Of a DNA stretch of 64,000 bases, positions 6,931-16,811 are shown piece by piece. The notes below the pieces were generated by a model that saw only the letters and a list, made by a program, of their open reading frames with translations, was not told where the DNA came from and made no database searches. How positions within the stretch are numbered: the stretch's first letter is position 1; every line of letters starts with the position of its first letter. The DNA is from Lactonifactor sp. BIOML-A5 (GTDB lineage: Bacteria; Bacillota; Clostridia; Lachnospirales; Lachnospiraceae). A program made the position numbers and the translations under genes. Where the stretch lies: assembly GCF_009677585.1 (NCBI RefSeq), contig NZ_WKYV01000006.1, positions 186,001 to 250,000 of the forward strand, given 5' to 3'.

Positions 6931-9900
6931 TTATTGTGGTACATATATTAAGCGACCGCCGAGATAACGAAAACGACCCCCAACACCGTAATGCAAAGCC
7001 CAAAAGAACCCACCGGCATCACCGCCAACATACCAACTACCGCCCAATAGAGCAATCCGGTAACCGTTAAGGTTAGGTGTTGCATAAAAATAATCCCCAA
7101 CTGGAAGGGAACTATTACCAAGGGTTTCAGCCGGGAAGAACAACCAATCATATAATTCAGAATAACCAATAGCGGAAATATAACCATTTGCGTTAGCAAC
7201 CATAAATCCGGCTGATTCATAATTATCGCTATTTTTTGATTCAGCATAATTATAATCTTTGCAAATGTAAGGAATACCGCCGCCTTGTGAACCGTTCCCG
7301 TGTATATTTACACCATATACAAACTTCCAGATATTTCCCCAAGGATTTTCTACTCCACGGTATGACACGGATACTTTACCGTTTGTACCGTCTGCCATTC
7401 CGGTATTGCTTCCCAGGCTGGACGTGCTGCCAGTAATAATACTGTTATTTTCGGTATTAGGCGTATCCGGTATTGACACGACGCCCCGACCAATTGCCGC
7501 CTGGGTATTCATCCTTCCAAGTTCTATAATCATCAATAGTTGATTGGCCGACACCGCTTTGATGTTATCGCTGTGCCAGCCTGGTCCCCTGTTACGGGCT
7601 AACTGCTCCACGTGGGGGCGCGTTAGCTGCTGGATCTTGCCGCTGGCTGGCTTGGCACCTGCTATGCTGCATAACTTGTCCGCCGCCACGTCCATTACTT
7701 GGGCGTCATCCATGATGTAGGTTGCGGCTGATACGTCGTACAAGCTGCCCTCGTAGGCCGATAACAGGACATAATCTACTTCCATGCCCTCTGCATTGAT
7801 AAAGGCTGGATGAAGCTTGAATCCTGGCTGTGGTTTGTGTGATACCCAATACTGTGCCCGGCGCAGGTGATAGCCTATACCGTCTGTCTGCGGGTCTGTT
7901 TTTAATGGCACTACCTGATAGTAAAACTTAGGCTGATAGACCATTACTTGACCGTTGCTGCCGTCCTCTGTGTAGGTTGGATCGCCATAGTAAGCTGCAA
8001 TAGTCCCATCGTCCAGTACATTACATCGGCGGCGGTTTCCGTACATTGGGAAGCGGTTGAACTGTGAACCAGCGGTTAGGTTTTTGGCGGCACCCAGGCG
8101 GGTTGTGGTGCATTTTTCGTAATCCACTTCCAGTCCAGGTAACTTACTGTAGTCTGTCTGCGGTCTGTATGATACGGTAATCTCTGGCTCCAGTGGGTCT
8201 GTGGTGTCTATGATTGTTGTGCCTTTGTAGGTTGGCAGGTTGCGTAGTGCTTGCTGGGATATGGCTGGGAGGGGTTCCCAGACTTCCCGATCCAACGGAT
8301 AAAGGATTTCTACCGGGTGATCGGCCAGCCATGCTCTAAATTGGTCTACGGTGTCAATGTCAGCGTACTTGTCATCGTCTAAGCGGATATAGATGAATTG
8401 CTTGTCACTATATCCCACAGAAACAGGTTTATCCTGGCCAACAAATACCCCTGACGGGAGACGGTTGCACAGTAGATCCAGTTTGGCATTTGCAGCAACA
8501 ACGCTGTCGGGGTAATTAATCATATCTGGTACACTAATTCGGAAACATCGGTTTACACCCAAACTCCCGCCTCCGGTATACTTTGTCCATGCCAGTGCCC
8601 CGTTATCTGTAAGTAATCCGTTTTTACGTACCAGACCATACTCACCGTTTCGGTACTCTATCTTGTCTCCCTGGTATACCGGCGATTGAGTGTATATAGG
8701 TGCAGTGTAGCTCTCTGTATCATCCTCCGTTCTGCATACTACATCAGTCCTATAGCCATATGGTTCGTTATTCGTCCGTACCCCAACCCCCTGTATATCC
8801 TGGGGATATTCCGGGCTGGGGGATGATGTAGCGCCGGTGTAGGGTTCCCAGGGCAGTGCGGTGTCACCGGCGTTAAGCATAATGCCAGAGATTACGGAGG
8901 AAGTGTCAGAAAAGACAGCAGTTTTTCTGTTTAGTCTCAAATCGCATTTTTTAACCGTTAATATATCATCGGGTATAATGAATGTCGCTTTGTTACCAAC
9001 CACATCTATTTCTTTTACTTCTTTACCATCTTGATATTCCCCATATACAACTATTGCCACGCGGTTTCCAGACGGATTTTCTTTACATGATAGGGTTATA
9101 CTATTACCTTTATGCGCAATAATGTAATCATTTAGCTGCGTTGTTGAAAGGACACAATGATATCCACTTGTAATATTTGACCGGATCGTCCCTTCCGCCA
9201 CTGAAACGCAGTCAGCAAATTTAATGCTTTCCCATTCCAATAGCTGTGCCCCCGTAGTCTCTACCTGCCTTGTTACCCCGGATAGTTTAAAGTTCCTTAT
9301 TCTCCCGGGCTTTGTATCTAATTTCAAAGTTGTGTTAGAAATAGTGTCATATAGCAGTGGGAGATTTCGATTAAGGTTTTTAGTTTTGGCTTCTATTTCT
9401 GGGTGTAGCCTATCCTGACAAACGATATATGTATAATTCTGGAATGTTTTAAGATTATTTAGCGCTTGTTGGGAGATAGAAGGGAGGGGTTCTGTCTGTG
9501 GTTCTGCACGGGGAAGCAGAAACTGGGGATTGTGCTCCGTCATCCAGGCCTTGAATGCATCTAAGGTTGTTATACCTAAAAGCCTGGCTCTAAGTAGCCC
9601 GTTATACAAAAATGTCCCATTAGCATTAGCGGTCTTAATTGTTTCGTCTTTTGGAAAATGCGTTGATTTTATGTCGCTATACTCCCGTGCTGATAATACC
9701 CCAGGGACCGCGGCGTGAGAGCAGTAAGAGTCATCGAAAGACGTCACGTCTGTTGCTTGTTCCACCCATTTTACACTAGCTCCATCCACTGTCATGCTGT
9801 TTTGCACATGGCAGTATTGCCCGCTAACTAGCTGAATCTTGTCTCCCTGGTATACCGGCGATTGAGTGTATATAGGTGCAGTGTAGCTCTCTGTATCATC

Positions 9901-10575
9901 CTCCGTTCTGCACACTACATCTGTCCTATAGCCATATGGTTCGTAGGATGTTTCGTGGTCAGATAACTCGATTTGGATATTTTTAAATTCGCAATATCCA
10001 TTCATGTTATAAGTCGTTGTAAGAGTAAGATTACCACTTACTTTTGCGCAAGCGTATTTATGCACCCAGTCAGTACCATCTTGTGTACCAATGGTTGCTA
10101 TTACGCGGCTAGCCGTATTATCGTTTTCTGCGATGCATATTCCCGTTTCATTAAATTCTGATGCAACCGTTTTTCTCCCATCAAAAGATAGCGAAATCCA
10201 TGTATTTTCCGGAACCTTAGCGAATGGAAGTTCAAAAGCTCTGTTGTTTACAGCATCATGACCACTTGAGCCTCTCCATCTCAAAATAGTATGATCATCA
10301 TCTACCCAATAGATGTCTTGTTTTTTACTATAAAAGAAATCGTACCAGGCATCTTTATCAAATAGGTTTTTGGTTCTTTTCCCTACCCCCTGTATATCCT
10401 GGGGCGTGTCGGGGGTTGTAGTCTCTACCTGCCTTGTTACCCCGGATAGTTTAAAGTTCTTTATTCGGCCCTGTTTCGTTTGCAGGGTTAGGTGGGAGGA
10501 GGTTATGGTTTGCCATAAGTCCCTGTTGAAGCGGTAGAGAAAACCTGGCTCTAAACTCATTGCCATAGTATACAT
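6931..10575 (-). CDS. large tail fibre/receptor-binding protein with a lectin-like, DGR-type C-terminus
   Basis: 1214 aa, the likely host-recognition protein. The segment VVCRTEDDTESYTAPIYTQS occurs twice (near 220 and 620) and IRNFKLSGVTRQVETT recurs, so the N-terminal two thirds contain an internal duplication. The last 250 residues (ENPWGNIWKFVYG ... GGSWYVGGDAGG ... FRYLGGRLIYVPQ) resemble the C-type-lectin/FGE-like fold that is the variable target of diversity-generating retroelements. Variable-looking codons there mostly end in T or C. No reverse transcriptase is in this window. Confidence 0.8.
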   Translation of the reverse strand: MYTMAMSLEPGFLYRFNRDLWQTITSSHLTLQTKQGRIKNFKLSGVTRQVETTTPDTPQDIQGVGKRTKNLFDKDAWYDFFYSKKQDIYWVDDDHTILRWRGSSGHDAVNNRAFELPFAKVPENTWISLSFDGRKTVASEFNETGICIAENDNTASRVIATIGTQDGTDWVHKYACAKVSGNLTLTTTYNMNGYCEFKNIQIELSDHETSYEPYGYRTDVVCRTEDDTESYTAPIYTQSPVYQGDKIQLVSGQYCHVQNSMTVDGASVKWVEQATDVTSFDDSYCSHAAVPGVLSAREYSDIKSTHFPKDETIKTANANGTFLYNGLLRARLLGITTLDAFKAWMTEHNPQFLLPRAEPQTEPLPSISQQALNNLKTFQNYTYIVCQDRLHPEIEAKTKNLNRNLPLLYDTISNTTLKLDTKPGRIRNFKLSGVTRQVETTGAQLLEWESIKFADCVSVAEGTIRSNITSGYHCVLSTTQLNDYIIAHKGNSITLSCKENPSGNRVAIVVYGEYQDGKEVKEIDVVGNKATFIIPDDILTVKKCDLRLNRKTAVFSDTSSVISGIMLNAGDTALPWEPYTGATSSPSPEYPQDIQGVGVRTNNEPYGYRTDVVCRTEDDTESYTAPIYTQSPVYQGDKIEYRNGEYGLVRKNGLLTDNGALAWTKYTGGGSLGVNRCFRISVPDMINYPDSVVAANAKLDLLCNRLPSGVFVGQDKPVSVGYSDKQFIYIRLDDDKYADIDTVDQFRAWLADHPVEILYPLDREVWEPLPAISQQALRNLPTYKGTTIIDTTDPLEPEITVSYRPQTDYSKLPGLEVDYEKCTTTRLGAAKNLTAGSQFNRFPMYGNRRRCNVLDDGTIAAYYGDPTYTEDGSNGQVMVYQPKFYYQVVPLKTDPQTDGIGYHLRRAQYWVSHKPQPGFKLHPAFINAEGMEVDYVLLSAYEGSLYDVSAATYIMDDAQVMDVAADKLCSIAGAKPASGKIQQLTRPHVEQLARNRGPGWHSDNIKAVSANQLLMIIELGRMNTQAAIGRGVVSIPDTPNTENNSIITGSTSSLGSNTGMADGTNGKVSVSYRGVENPWGNIWKFVYGVNIHGNGSQGGGIPYICKDYNYAESKNSDNYESAGFMVANANGYISAIGYSELYDWLFFPAETLGNSSLPVGDYFYATPNLNGYRIALLGGSWYVGGDAGGFFWALHYGVGGRFRYLGGRLIYVPQ

Positions 10576-10850
10576 TGCGCAACCACCTTCCGTTCACTGG
10601 TTCCTTCCGGAATGATATATACTGTTTTACTACAGTTTTCTGGCTCTCGTCGCTTATTTACGGTTAGCACTATACCGCAACCGGGAGGTATTGGTAGGCA
10701 CTCATCCAATGGGGCGTTCTTTTTAAGTGATGCATAGACATAATCGTCTGTGCAATTCATTACAAAGTATTCCAGCCCAAGCACATCAAATTCTAGTGAA
10801 AATGGCACGTTCGCCTGTGTCTCAGCTTGTAATATTTTTAAATCTGCCAT
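10557..10850 (-). CDS. 97-aa tail/fibre accessory protein
   Basis: Beta-rich, with PFSLEFDVLGLEYFVMN and IPPGCGIVLTVNKR. It overlaps the start of the receptor-binding gene by 19 nt, so the two are coupled. Likely a structural or assembly factor for the fibre. No family was recognised. Confidence 0.6.
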   Translation of the reverse strand: MADLKILQAETQANVPFSLEFDVLGLEYFVMNCTDDYVYASLKKNAPLDECLPIPPGCGIVLTVNKRREPENCSKTVYIIPEGTSERKVVAQCILWQ

Positions 10851-10866
10851 ATGTAATCTCCTTTAC

Positions 10867-12165
10867 TTATATATAATTTGCAGCATTTGCTTCCGCCTCT
10901 AAAAGCTCCATATCAATGCACTCCAGTCTTGTATTTTCGAAGCCCTTCTGATGCGCCTTTATTTCCCAATCAAATTCTGTCCCTGGTGCTCCTGCTACAA
11001 CAAAAAAAGTAAGCTCTTTTGAGCTTACCCATACTGGAGTGTTTGAATAACTTTGTAAGAAAATATAATAACCATATTCTGTACTGATTGTCTCTTGAAA
11101 TATCGGTTCTATTTGTATATTTACAGTACCGTCCATGCCTATTGTGTTATGGCCCAAATCTCCAAACATAGGCTCTGGTGTTTCATACGCATTAAGAGTT
11201 CTTGTTCCAAAGTGCCGTGTACTAACAGCTCTTGATTTTCCCCCGCTTGCTACAAGGGCTCCAGATATCATTACGTTCCCTTTACAAGAAATATAATCCG
11301 GATAAAGACTTCCATAAATATAAACAGTATTTCTGAATTGAGATATACCATTAACAGATAAAGTCCCGCTAATGTCACAGGTTCCGCTGGTTGATATTCC
11401 GCCTGGTCCTAAACGGGCATAACCATTAATATCATTTGCAGAAAAAAAGCAATTATCTTTTCTAGAAGTTATCCCTATCCAATAATCTCCAGGAACACCT
11501 TTATCTCCAAAGTGCAAAGAATTACTGGTAATAAATGCTTTGTCATTCGCCCCCTCAATTATAATCAATTCCTTATTACCCGCTAAATCTTTTAGACTTA
11601 TCTCTCCGCCCGTAATAACTGCGTTACCGCTGAACGTTCCGTTTAACGCCTCCATACTTCCGTTTTCGAGTATTCTAAAATTTCCATTGGCGGTAACAAG
11701 CCCCTCTAATTTAATTCTATCCGCCACAATAGAAGTTGTTCCTGTATTCAAAATCTCTATCAGGCCGTTACCAGTCAAACTTATTTTATTCGCATCTATT
11801 TTTATAGCTTCAGCCGTTTGATTAATCGACGATATCACTGAATCTTTGCTAACCTTAAGTTCAATGCTTTCTTTGTTTAAAGTGATATCCGATCTTGCCT
11901 GGGAGATTGCTGTGAGGACTCCATCTATATCTTTATATTCTGAACTGGAAACGGAAAGATTTATAGAGTCTACATCCATCTGTACAGATGACAACTTACT
12001 ATACATAGTTTTATTGCCATTCTTAAGTTCCTCTATCTCTGACTCAGATACTAATAAAGAGATGTTGCCCTGTATAGCCTTTATGGAGGTATCCTGGGCG
12101 CTAAATTTTCTCGATATAGCGTACTTATCATATACGGTTGTCTTTGATACAAGCCTCATTGCCAT
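10867..12165 (-). CDS. tail-associated structural protein (fibre/baseplate)
   Basis: About 432 aa. The start chosen is the ATG after AAAGGTG. The N-terminal third is helical and repetitive (ISLLVSESEIEELKNGN, SINLSVSS). The middle resembles beta-helical fibre shafts (LEGLVTANGNFRILENG, GTFSGNAVITGG). The end is a globular beta region. It lies between two other fibre genes, so a distal tail role is likely. Confidence 0.7.
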   Translation of the reverse strand: MAMRLVSKTTVYDKYAISRKFSAQDTSIKAIQGNISLLVSESEIEELKNGNKTMYSKLSSVQMDVDSINLSVSSSEYKDIDGVLTAISQARSDITLNKESIELKVSKDSVISSINQTAEAIKIDANKISLTGNGLIEILNTGTTSIVADRIKLEGLVTANGNFRILENGSMEALNGTFSGNAVITGGEISLKDLAGNKELIIIEGANDKAFITSNSLHFGDKGVPGDYWIGITSRKDNCFFSANDINGYARLGPGGISTSGTCDISGTLSVNGISQFRNTVYIYGSLYPDYISCKGNVMISGALVASGGKSRAVSTRHFGTRTLNAYETPEPMFGDLGHNTIGMDGTVNIQIEPIFQETISTEYGYYIFLQSYSNTPVWVSSKELTFFVVAGAPGTEFDWEIKAHQKGFENTRLECIDMELLEAEANAANYI

Positions 12166-12204
12166 ATTATTCACCTTTTATTTCCATGTTCTTTAGCTTT
12201 TTTA

Positions 12205-13323
12205 TTATGCAATAAAATATATTAACTGGAATAGATTATTTCCTGATAACTCTGCGGATACCGTACCGTATACTGCTCCACTCGGGCGATAATCCAGTTT
12301 TATTCCTGTGGTCTGGTCTCCGCTGTTTTGGCTACCCATGATAAAGCTTGCGTTAGTCAAGGGCGGGTAAGATGTAGTTATTGTTTCGGTTGTATGCCAC
12401 CCCTGTGCATACCCAGCCATCAAAAAGCCGTGAACAATAACAAGCTTCCCATATTTATAGGCTTTAGTTATGCTTATCTTGTCAGTGGACGGCGTAAACG
12501 AACTTGTGATATCTGTCACAACTTGTTCCAGCTCCCCCACAACGTTATATTGAGTCCCGTCATAGACTAATTCGACAAATGAATTTGCCGTAATAAGACC
12601 TGATGGTACTGTAGCGCCTTTGTAATAGATAGCCTTTACCCCTGTGCTGCTGATATTTAGTGTTGGGCTAGCCACTGTATTTCCATAAGTAAACTTGACG
12701 ATTGCCCGGGAACCTGTTAACAAAGAAAAGCCTGATATGCTAACCGTTTTTGCGGCTGTTGATGCTGAAGTTGTGCAGACTCCATAATGGTGTATATTGG
12801 AATCGCCTTTAAATCCTACTCCATCAACATAGCGTGTATTTTGTAGTGAAGATGCGGTAGTTGCATTCCCCGTACAGCTTCCACTGCTTCCGCTAACCGT
12901 AGTTTGTAGTGGATGAACATGGTCTCCTGCCGCAAACGTACTGTTCTCTGAACCTGTATTTGCAGTCCCGGCAACTTTTGGTAAAGTATTTGAACGCTTT
13001 GCATGGCCATATTGTGTATTGGATGCCAAACCATATTCTGTCCCAGAGCTTGAATGACTTTTAGGCGCCTTTTCGGAATTGAGTGTGTCAATTTGACTTT
13101 TTAAGTTTTTACAAATACTCACATCTGCAGGATTACCATCGACAGCAGAGTCCAAGTCGCTTTCTATATCTTTTGTGGCTGCAGTCCCAAGCCCAAGTTT
13201 AAGCTTAATTGAGTTATATAAGCTGATAAACTTCGTGAATTTTGTAGCCGTTGCATCCTCTATAATAAACACATCTGAATCATCAGCGTTTAATTTCTCA
13301 TCGTAATCCTTAATTTTACCCAT
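12205..13323 (-). CDS. tail fibre protein
   Basis: 372 aa. The N-terminus (KIKDYDEKLNADDSDVFII) resembles fibre attachment regions. The middle holds short G/S/T-rich segments (GSSGSCTGNATTASSLQNTR, HVHPLQTTVSG) typical of fibre shafts. The C-terminal part is beta-rich. Its place after the tail tip gene fits a fibre or tail-spike part. Confidence 0.75.
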   Translation of the reverse strand: MGKIKDYDEKLNADDSDVFIIEDATATKFTKFISLYNSIKLKLGLGTAATKDIESDLDSAVDGNPADVSICKNLKSQIDTLNSEKAPKSHSSSGTEYGLASNTQYGHAKRSNTLPKVAGTANTGSENSTFAAGDHVHPLQTTVSGSSGSCTGNATTASSLQNTRYVDGVGFKGDSNIHHYGVCTTSASTAAKTVSISGFSLLTGSRAIVKFTYGNTVASPTLNISSTGVKAIYYKGATVPSGLITANSFVELVYDGTQYNVVGELEQVVTDITSSFTPSTDKISITKAYKYGKLVIVHGFLMAGYAQGWHTTETITTSYPPLTNASFIMGSQNSGDQTTGIKLDYRPSGAVYGTVSAELSGNNLFQLIYFIA

Positions 13324-13381
13324 GTTGTTATCCTCCTATGTGAACTACCCATTAACTAAAGGCAATGGGATTGCGGTAGCT

Positions 13382-15502
13382 CTACTTCATTCCTATTATA
13401 GGGGTACCATCCAATGCTAAAATGTCATTACCTAAAAAATCTAATAGGGGCGCCTCCTCCCAAAGATAAAAATTGCAAGAATACTCGGCTTCAAAATTGG
13501 TTTCATCCCCTCGCAGTTCAAGGGAATACCCAGTAATCTGCTGATTATTCCAAACCAAATCCTCTTCTGCTTCTTCTGAACTCCTGGTCCAGACAAAATG
13601 TTCCGGTCCATATTCCTGGGTCACATCTCTATTCTTGGAATAAACCCTTGCATGGATAACAGATGTCTCTACGCTGTCTTTTACAGAACCCTCAACATAA
13701 GTTTGAAGAATTAAACCACCCTCCGAAACCGATATCCCATTTATCTCCTCCTGCATACTATCAAATGCGATTTGCAGATTTTGTCCGCCAGCGTCCATAA
13801 TAATTTTGCTGGAATTGATCTGAACATTGCTTTCATTAACCTGAGTAACTAAAGATTGAATATCTATTTTCTTACCTTGTATATTGGCATTATCAGCTAC
13901 CATCCCATCAACTATTACCGGTGTCTTGATTCCATCCGCCCTTACTCCATTCAGCGCATCAAACATTATGTTCCCGGATGCATCTAATATGTAATAATTA
14001 AACACACCGCCCGAATCCAAACCGGCTTGCATACGGACAATATTGTTTTTATCTAACCATTGTTGCGTTGCCCCTACAATCTTCATACCACCGGATTCAT
14101 CTGACCAGATTTCAAATTTGTTAGTAAAAATTTTCCCAGCAAGAAGGTCATTTACAGATATTGAGTTTATTACTGCATTTTTAATAAGGGCATTATCTAT
14201 AACTGCATTTTGAGTGGTCAAATGTATGTTTACCAAATCACCCACGCCCGCGTTGCCAGCCAGTAAGTTTTCTATGTTGGCATAATTAGCTTCCAGGTTA
14301 TCAATCTTTCCGTTAGTTGCTGTCAGGTTTTCTATTTTCGCATATATTGCGTCAAGATTCTCAAACTTGCCATTAATGACTTCCAGATCCTTTATTTTTG
14401 CAAACGTAATTTCTGCATACTCAGCATCTAGTTTGTTTATAATAGCATGATTAACCAGCGCCAATTGAACAGAGTATCTATCTATACTCTGAGCCATGGG
14501 TCCTTTAAATCCTTGGTCAGATTCAACCTCAGATTCTCCTGTAGCCTTAATTTCTGTAGTAAGTCCACCGTCAAACTCTTGAGATATCATCATTATGGGG
14601 ACCTTATAGGTTGTCCCATCTGTGCCCTTAACCGAAATTATATCCCAAGCATCTAATCTGGGGTCCCCCATAAATTTAAGGCTTCCAGGCATATATGAAA
14701 AACCTTTTAGAGTTTCATACACACCATTCAGCCTTTCCTGGGTCATAAACGGGTTTGAAATAGCCATCTCTCTCGTACCGGTTCCTGCTCCGATGGATAT
14801 ACTGTTGCCGTCTGCATCCTTGCCGGTATAGCAGACGATCCGAAGAAAATCATATGGAAAATCGTTATGAATAAAGCTGTCCCAGTATCGGTTGCTTTCC
14901 ACTGTGTACTGAATAGGAGAATATCGCTTAATTTCTATCTGCCCTCTACGGTTGCAGATGGCAAATCCTGCATACATCTGAGAAATATAAGACAACACTT
15001 CCCGGCAAGTATATCCGTCTGGGCGTTTCATATCATAATTCACTAAACCTGAGGTAATAATATCAATCCCCAGGAATGCGGACATCTCATTTAATACAGC
15101 CATTGTAGTTGTATTCTCTGGTAGGCCTGAAAAAAATGCACGCTCGGTCAACATCATTCGGTCAAATGCGGAGAATTTTATACTTCCTTCGTCCGCTTCT
15201 GGCCTCTCTGCTGTAAACACTCCCATGGGAATATACTCTATTGCAGTATTTACCAATATTCCAAAAGAAAGCTCTATCTCATGGCTTTCTATAGGTACTG
15301 GCGGTTTATAAAGCTCTACCTCAATATACTGACTCACACAGCTTCCTATAATAAAGGATTCACCACTGTTTGAGCCGCCTTTTATTACAATACTTTTAAT
15401 TCCATCCGTTATAGTAGTTTTGCTATCCACAACCAGCCTTGCATGGAAAGTACGGGAATCCTGCTGTATCACATCCCCAAATGCTGTTGTTGACTGATAC
15501 AC
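13382..15502 (-). CDS. tail tip/endopeptidase-like tail protein
   Basis: 706 aa. The first ~330 residues look like the Tal/gp18-type tail-tip hub (AFDRMMLTERAFFSGL, GYTCREVLSYISQMYAGFAI). A following repetitive helical linker (KIENLTATNGKIDNLEANYA) joins to a beta-rich C-terminus. It is placed directly after the small tail genes, as expected for the tail-associated adaptor. Any peptidase activity is not shown by a clear catalytic motif. Confidence 0.75.
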   Translation of the reverse strand: MYQSTTAFGDVIQQDSRTFHARLVVDSKTTITDGIKSIVIKGGSNSGESFIIGSCVSQYIEVELYKPPVPIESHEIELSFGILVNTAIEYIPMGVFTAERPEADEGSIKFSAFDRMMLTERAFFSGLPENTTTMAVLNEMSAFLGIDIITSGLVNYDMKRPDGYTCREVLSYISQMYAGFAICNRRGQIEIKRYSPIQYTVESNRYWDSFIHNDFPYDFLRIVCYTGKDADGNSISIGAGTGTREMAISNPFMTQERLNGVYETLKGFSYMPGSLKFMGDPRLDAWDIISVKGTDGTTYKVPIMMISQEFDGGLTTEIKATGESEVESDQGFKGPMAQSIDRYSVQLALVNHAIINKLDAEYAEITFAKIKDLEVINGKFENLDAIYAKIENLTATNGKIDNLEANYANIENLLAGNAGVGDLVNIHLTTQNAVIDNALIKNAVINSISVNDLLAGKIFTNKFEIWSDESGGMKIVGATQQWLDKNNIVRMQAGLDSGGVFNYYILDASGNIMFDALNGVRADGIKTPVIVDGMVADNANIQGKKIDIQSLVTQVNESNVQINSSKIIMDAGGQNLQIAFDSMQEEINGISVSEGGLILQTYVEGSVKDSVETSVIHARVYSKNRDVTQEYGPEHFVWTRSSEEAEEDLVWNNQQITGYSLELRGDETNFEAEYSCNFYLWEEAPLLDFLGNDILALDGTPIIGMK

Positions 15503-15517
15503 CTTCCCACCTCCAAA

Positions 15518-15916
15518 CTATTCTTGGTAAACAGTCATAAATTCTATGGCCTGATACTCTCTGCCAGTTAATGCATCATACTTATTGTTTTCATCGCATC
15601 GGTTGAGAATTTCTTCCGTCACTGTCTGAATATTAAATTCTACTTCTATATTCAGAAGCTCTTCAATCTCATTTTTATAATTTTCAGGATCGGTAATTTT
15701 ATAATTGCCATCCACTACTATATCGGCCCCATTCGTGTCTTTTTCTGCATATTGCCTTACTATCTTCTGCTGTTCTTCGGCATAGCACTTTGCAGCATTA
15801 TTCAATGTGTCCAGGTTGATTTTTATTGCTGTATAAAGGGGACGTGGAATACTCTTATCCATAATCCCAGGAGCATAATTGTAAAACCCTAATATGTCAC
15901 TGTTCTTAATCTTCAT
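15518..15916 (-). CDS. 132-aa tail-region protein (DUF1617-like)
   Basis: Starts MKIKNSDILGFYNYAPGI and is a predominantly helical protein with ELLNIEVEFNIQTV near the end. Size, position before the tail-tip gene and the helix/strand pattern resemble DUF1617 proteins of Firmicutes phages. Its start overlaps the previous stop by 4 nt. Confidence 0.55.
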   Translation of the reverse strand: MKIKNSDILGFYNYAPGIMDKSIPRPLYTAIKINLDTLNNAAKCYAEEQQKIVRQYAEKDTNGADIVVDGNYKITDPENYKNEIEELLNIEVEFNIQTVTEEILNRCDENNKYDALTGREYQAIEFMTVYQE

Positions 15917-16161
15917 TGCTGCGTCACCTCCGTGTTAACTGTATTAATACTATCCTCTAATTCGCGGACCATAGCCTTGAAATCATCCTCATCCTGCCGA
16001 CATTCTGTTTTGTTTGCTTCGTAAAGCTCCATATTTTGTACCGTTGTGGAAGAATTAGATCTGCCATCCGCTGTGTTAATCGTGGCGGACATATAAAGCA
16101 CAGATTTTTCTCCAATCATGCTGTTACCTGTTAACGAAATGCTTTTGCTTGTCTTCAACAT
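15913..16161 (-). CDS. 82-aa tail-region protein
   Basis: A small protein with SISLTGNSMIGEKSVLYMSATI followed by an acidic helical C-terminus. It belongs to the tail gene series by position and orientation. No family was recognised. Confidence 0.6.
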   Translation of the reverse strand: MLKTSKSISLTGNSMIGEKSVLYMSATINTADGRSNSSTTVQNMELYEANKTECRQDEDDFKAMVRELEDSINTVNTEVTQQ

Positions 16162-16175
16162 AAAATTGCCTCCTT

Positions 16176-16541
16176 TTATTTTTCGATTAAATCTACCGCC
16201 ACCCCCTGATAGGTTTTCGTTCCATTCGCATAACTATAAACAGGGTATGTAGGGGTTCCGGCATAAAACATCCTGGTTATCCTTGCATTGCTCCCAGGGT
16301 CCAGAAAAGTGACGTTAAAAAAAGCAGGGGTGACTGCAGCATCAATTATAGCTACTTCACTCCTACTTAATGGCGGCCACTGACATTGTAATTTGTATTT
16401 ATACCCTGCAATGTCACCTATCATGCTTGCGTCTGCCGCGCGCCCGGTGTTTTTAGACCAGATTTTTTCTTTTGTTATTGTCAGCCCCTCTTTCTTTAAA
16501 GTAGGCATTGTGACTCCATTGATAACAATGGGCTGTGGCAT
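16176..16541 (-). CDS. 121-aa tail protein (DUF6711-like)
   Basis: Starts MPQPIVINGVTMPTLKKEGL. The middle (WSKNTGRAADASMIGDIAGY, LQCQWPPLS) and the end (VYSYANGTKTYQGVAVDLIEK) match a family of small tail proteins encoded near the tape measure in siphoviruses. It is the first gene downstream of the CRISPR-like array. Confidence 0.65.
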   Translation of the reverse strand: MPQPIVINGVTMPTLKKEGLTITKEKIWSKNTGRAADASMIGDIAGYKYKLQCQWPPLSRSEVAIIDAAVTPAFFNVTFLDPGSNARITRMFYAGTPTYPVYSYANGTKTYQGVAVDLIEK

Positions 16542-16565
16542 ATGATCACCTCCTTATTGTGGGGA

Positions 16566-16596
16566 TATAAAAAGAACGCCCTGAATAGAGCGTTCT
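16566..16596 (-). terminator. intrinsic terminator downstream of the CRISPR-like array
   Basis: On the minus strand an AGAACGC/GCGTTCT stem is followed by TTTTT. It would end a transcript coming through the array before the tail gene at 16541, so the array could be an independent unit. Confidence 0.65.
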
Positions 16597-16640
16597 AATT
16601 CATTGCTATTAGATGGTGGTGCGGAATTTGACCCTCCCAT

Positions 16641-16811
16641 ATTTCAATCCGCAGCCCCACATAAGGGGCTGACACCTGATACCATCCATGATATTTTTCC
16701 ACTTCCCTCCATTTCAATCCGCAGCCCCCACATGAGGCTGACACCACCGCTGTTGATCAAATGAACTACAGCGCTCAAATTTCAATCCACAGCCCACATA
16801 AGGGCTGACAC
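16641..16811 (-). CRISPR. mini CRISPR-like array: 3 repeats, 2 spacers, no cas genes
   Basis: Repeats at 16641-16675, 16711-16744 and 16779-16811 (35, 34 and 33 nt) are separated by unique spacers of 35 and 34 nt (16676-16710 and 16745-16778). On the minus strand each ends GGATTGAAAT and contains an AGCCC(C)/GGGCT stem, as in type I-C repeats. Repeat lengths differ within the stem, but pairing is kept. An AT-rich leader-like segment lies at 16812-16930 and a terminator at 16566-16596. A spacer-sized unique stretch also follows repeat 1 (16606-16640). No cas genes are in the window, so it would need host Cas proteins. Confidence 0.75.

Noticed and set aside
16641-16811. Array as a transcription terminator repeat or protein operator array
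   Set aside because: Period of about 69-70 nt with unique 34-35 nt spacers and the GGATTGAAAT end fits CRISPR better. Still, no cas gene is present.
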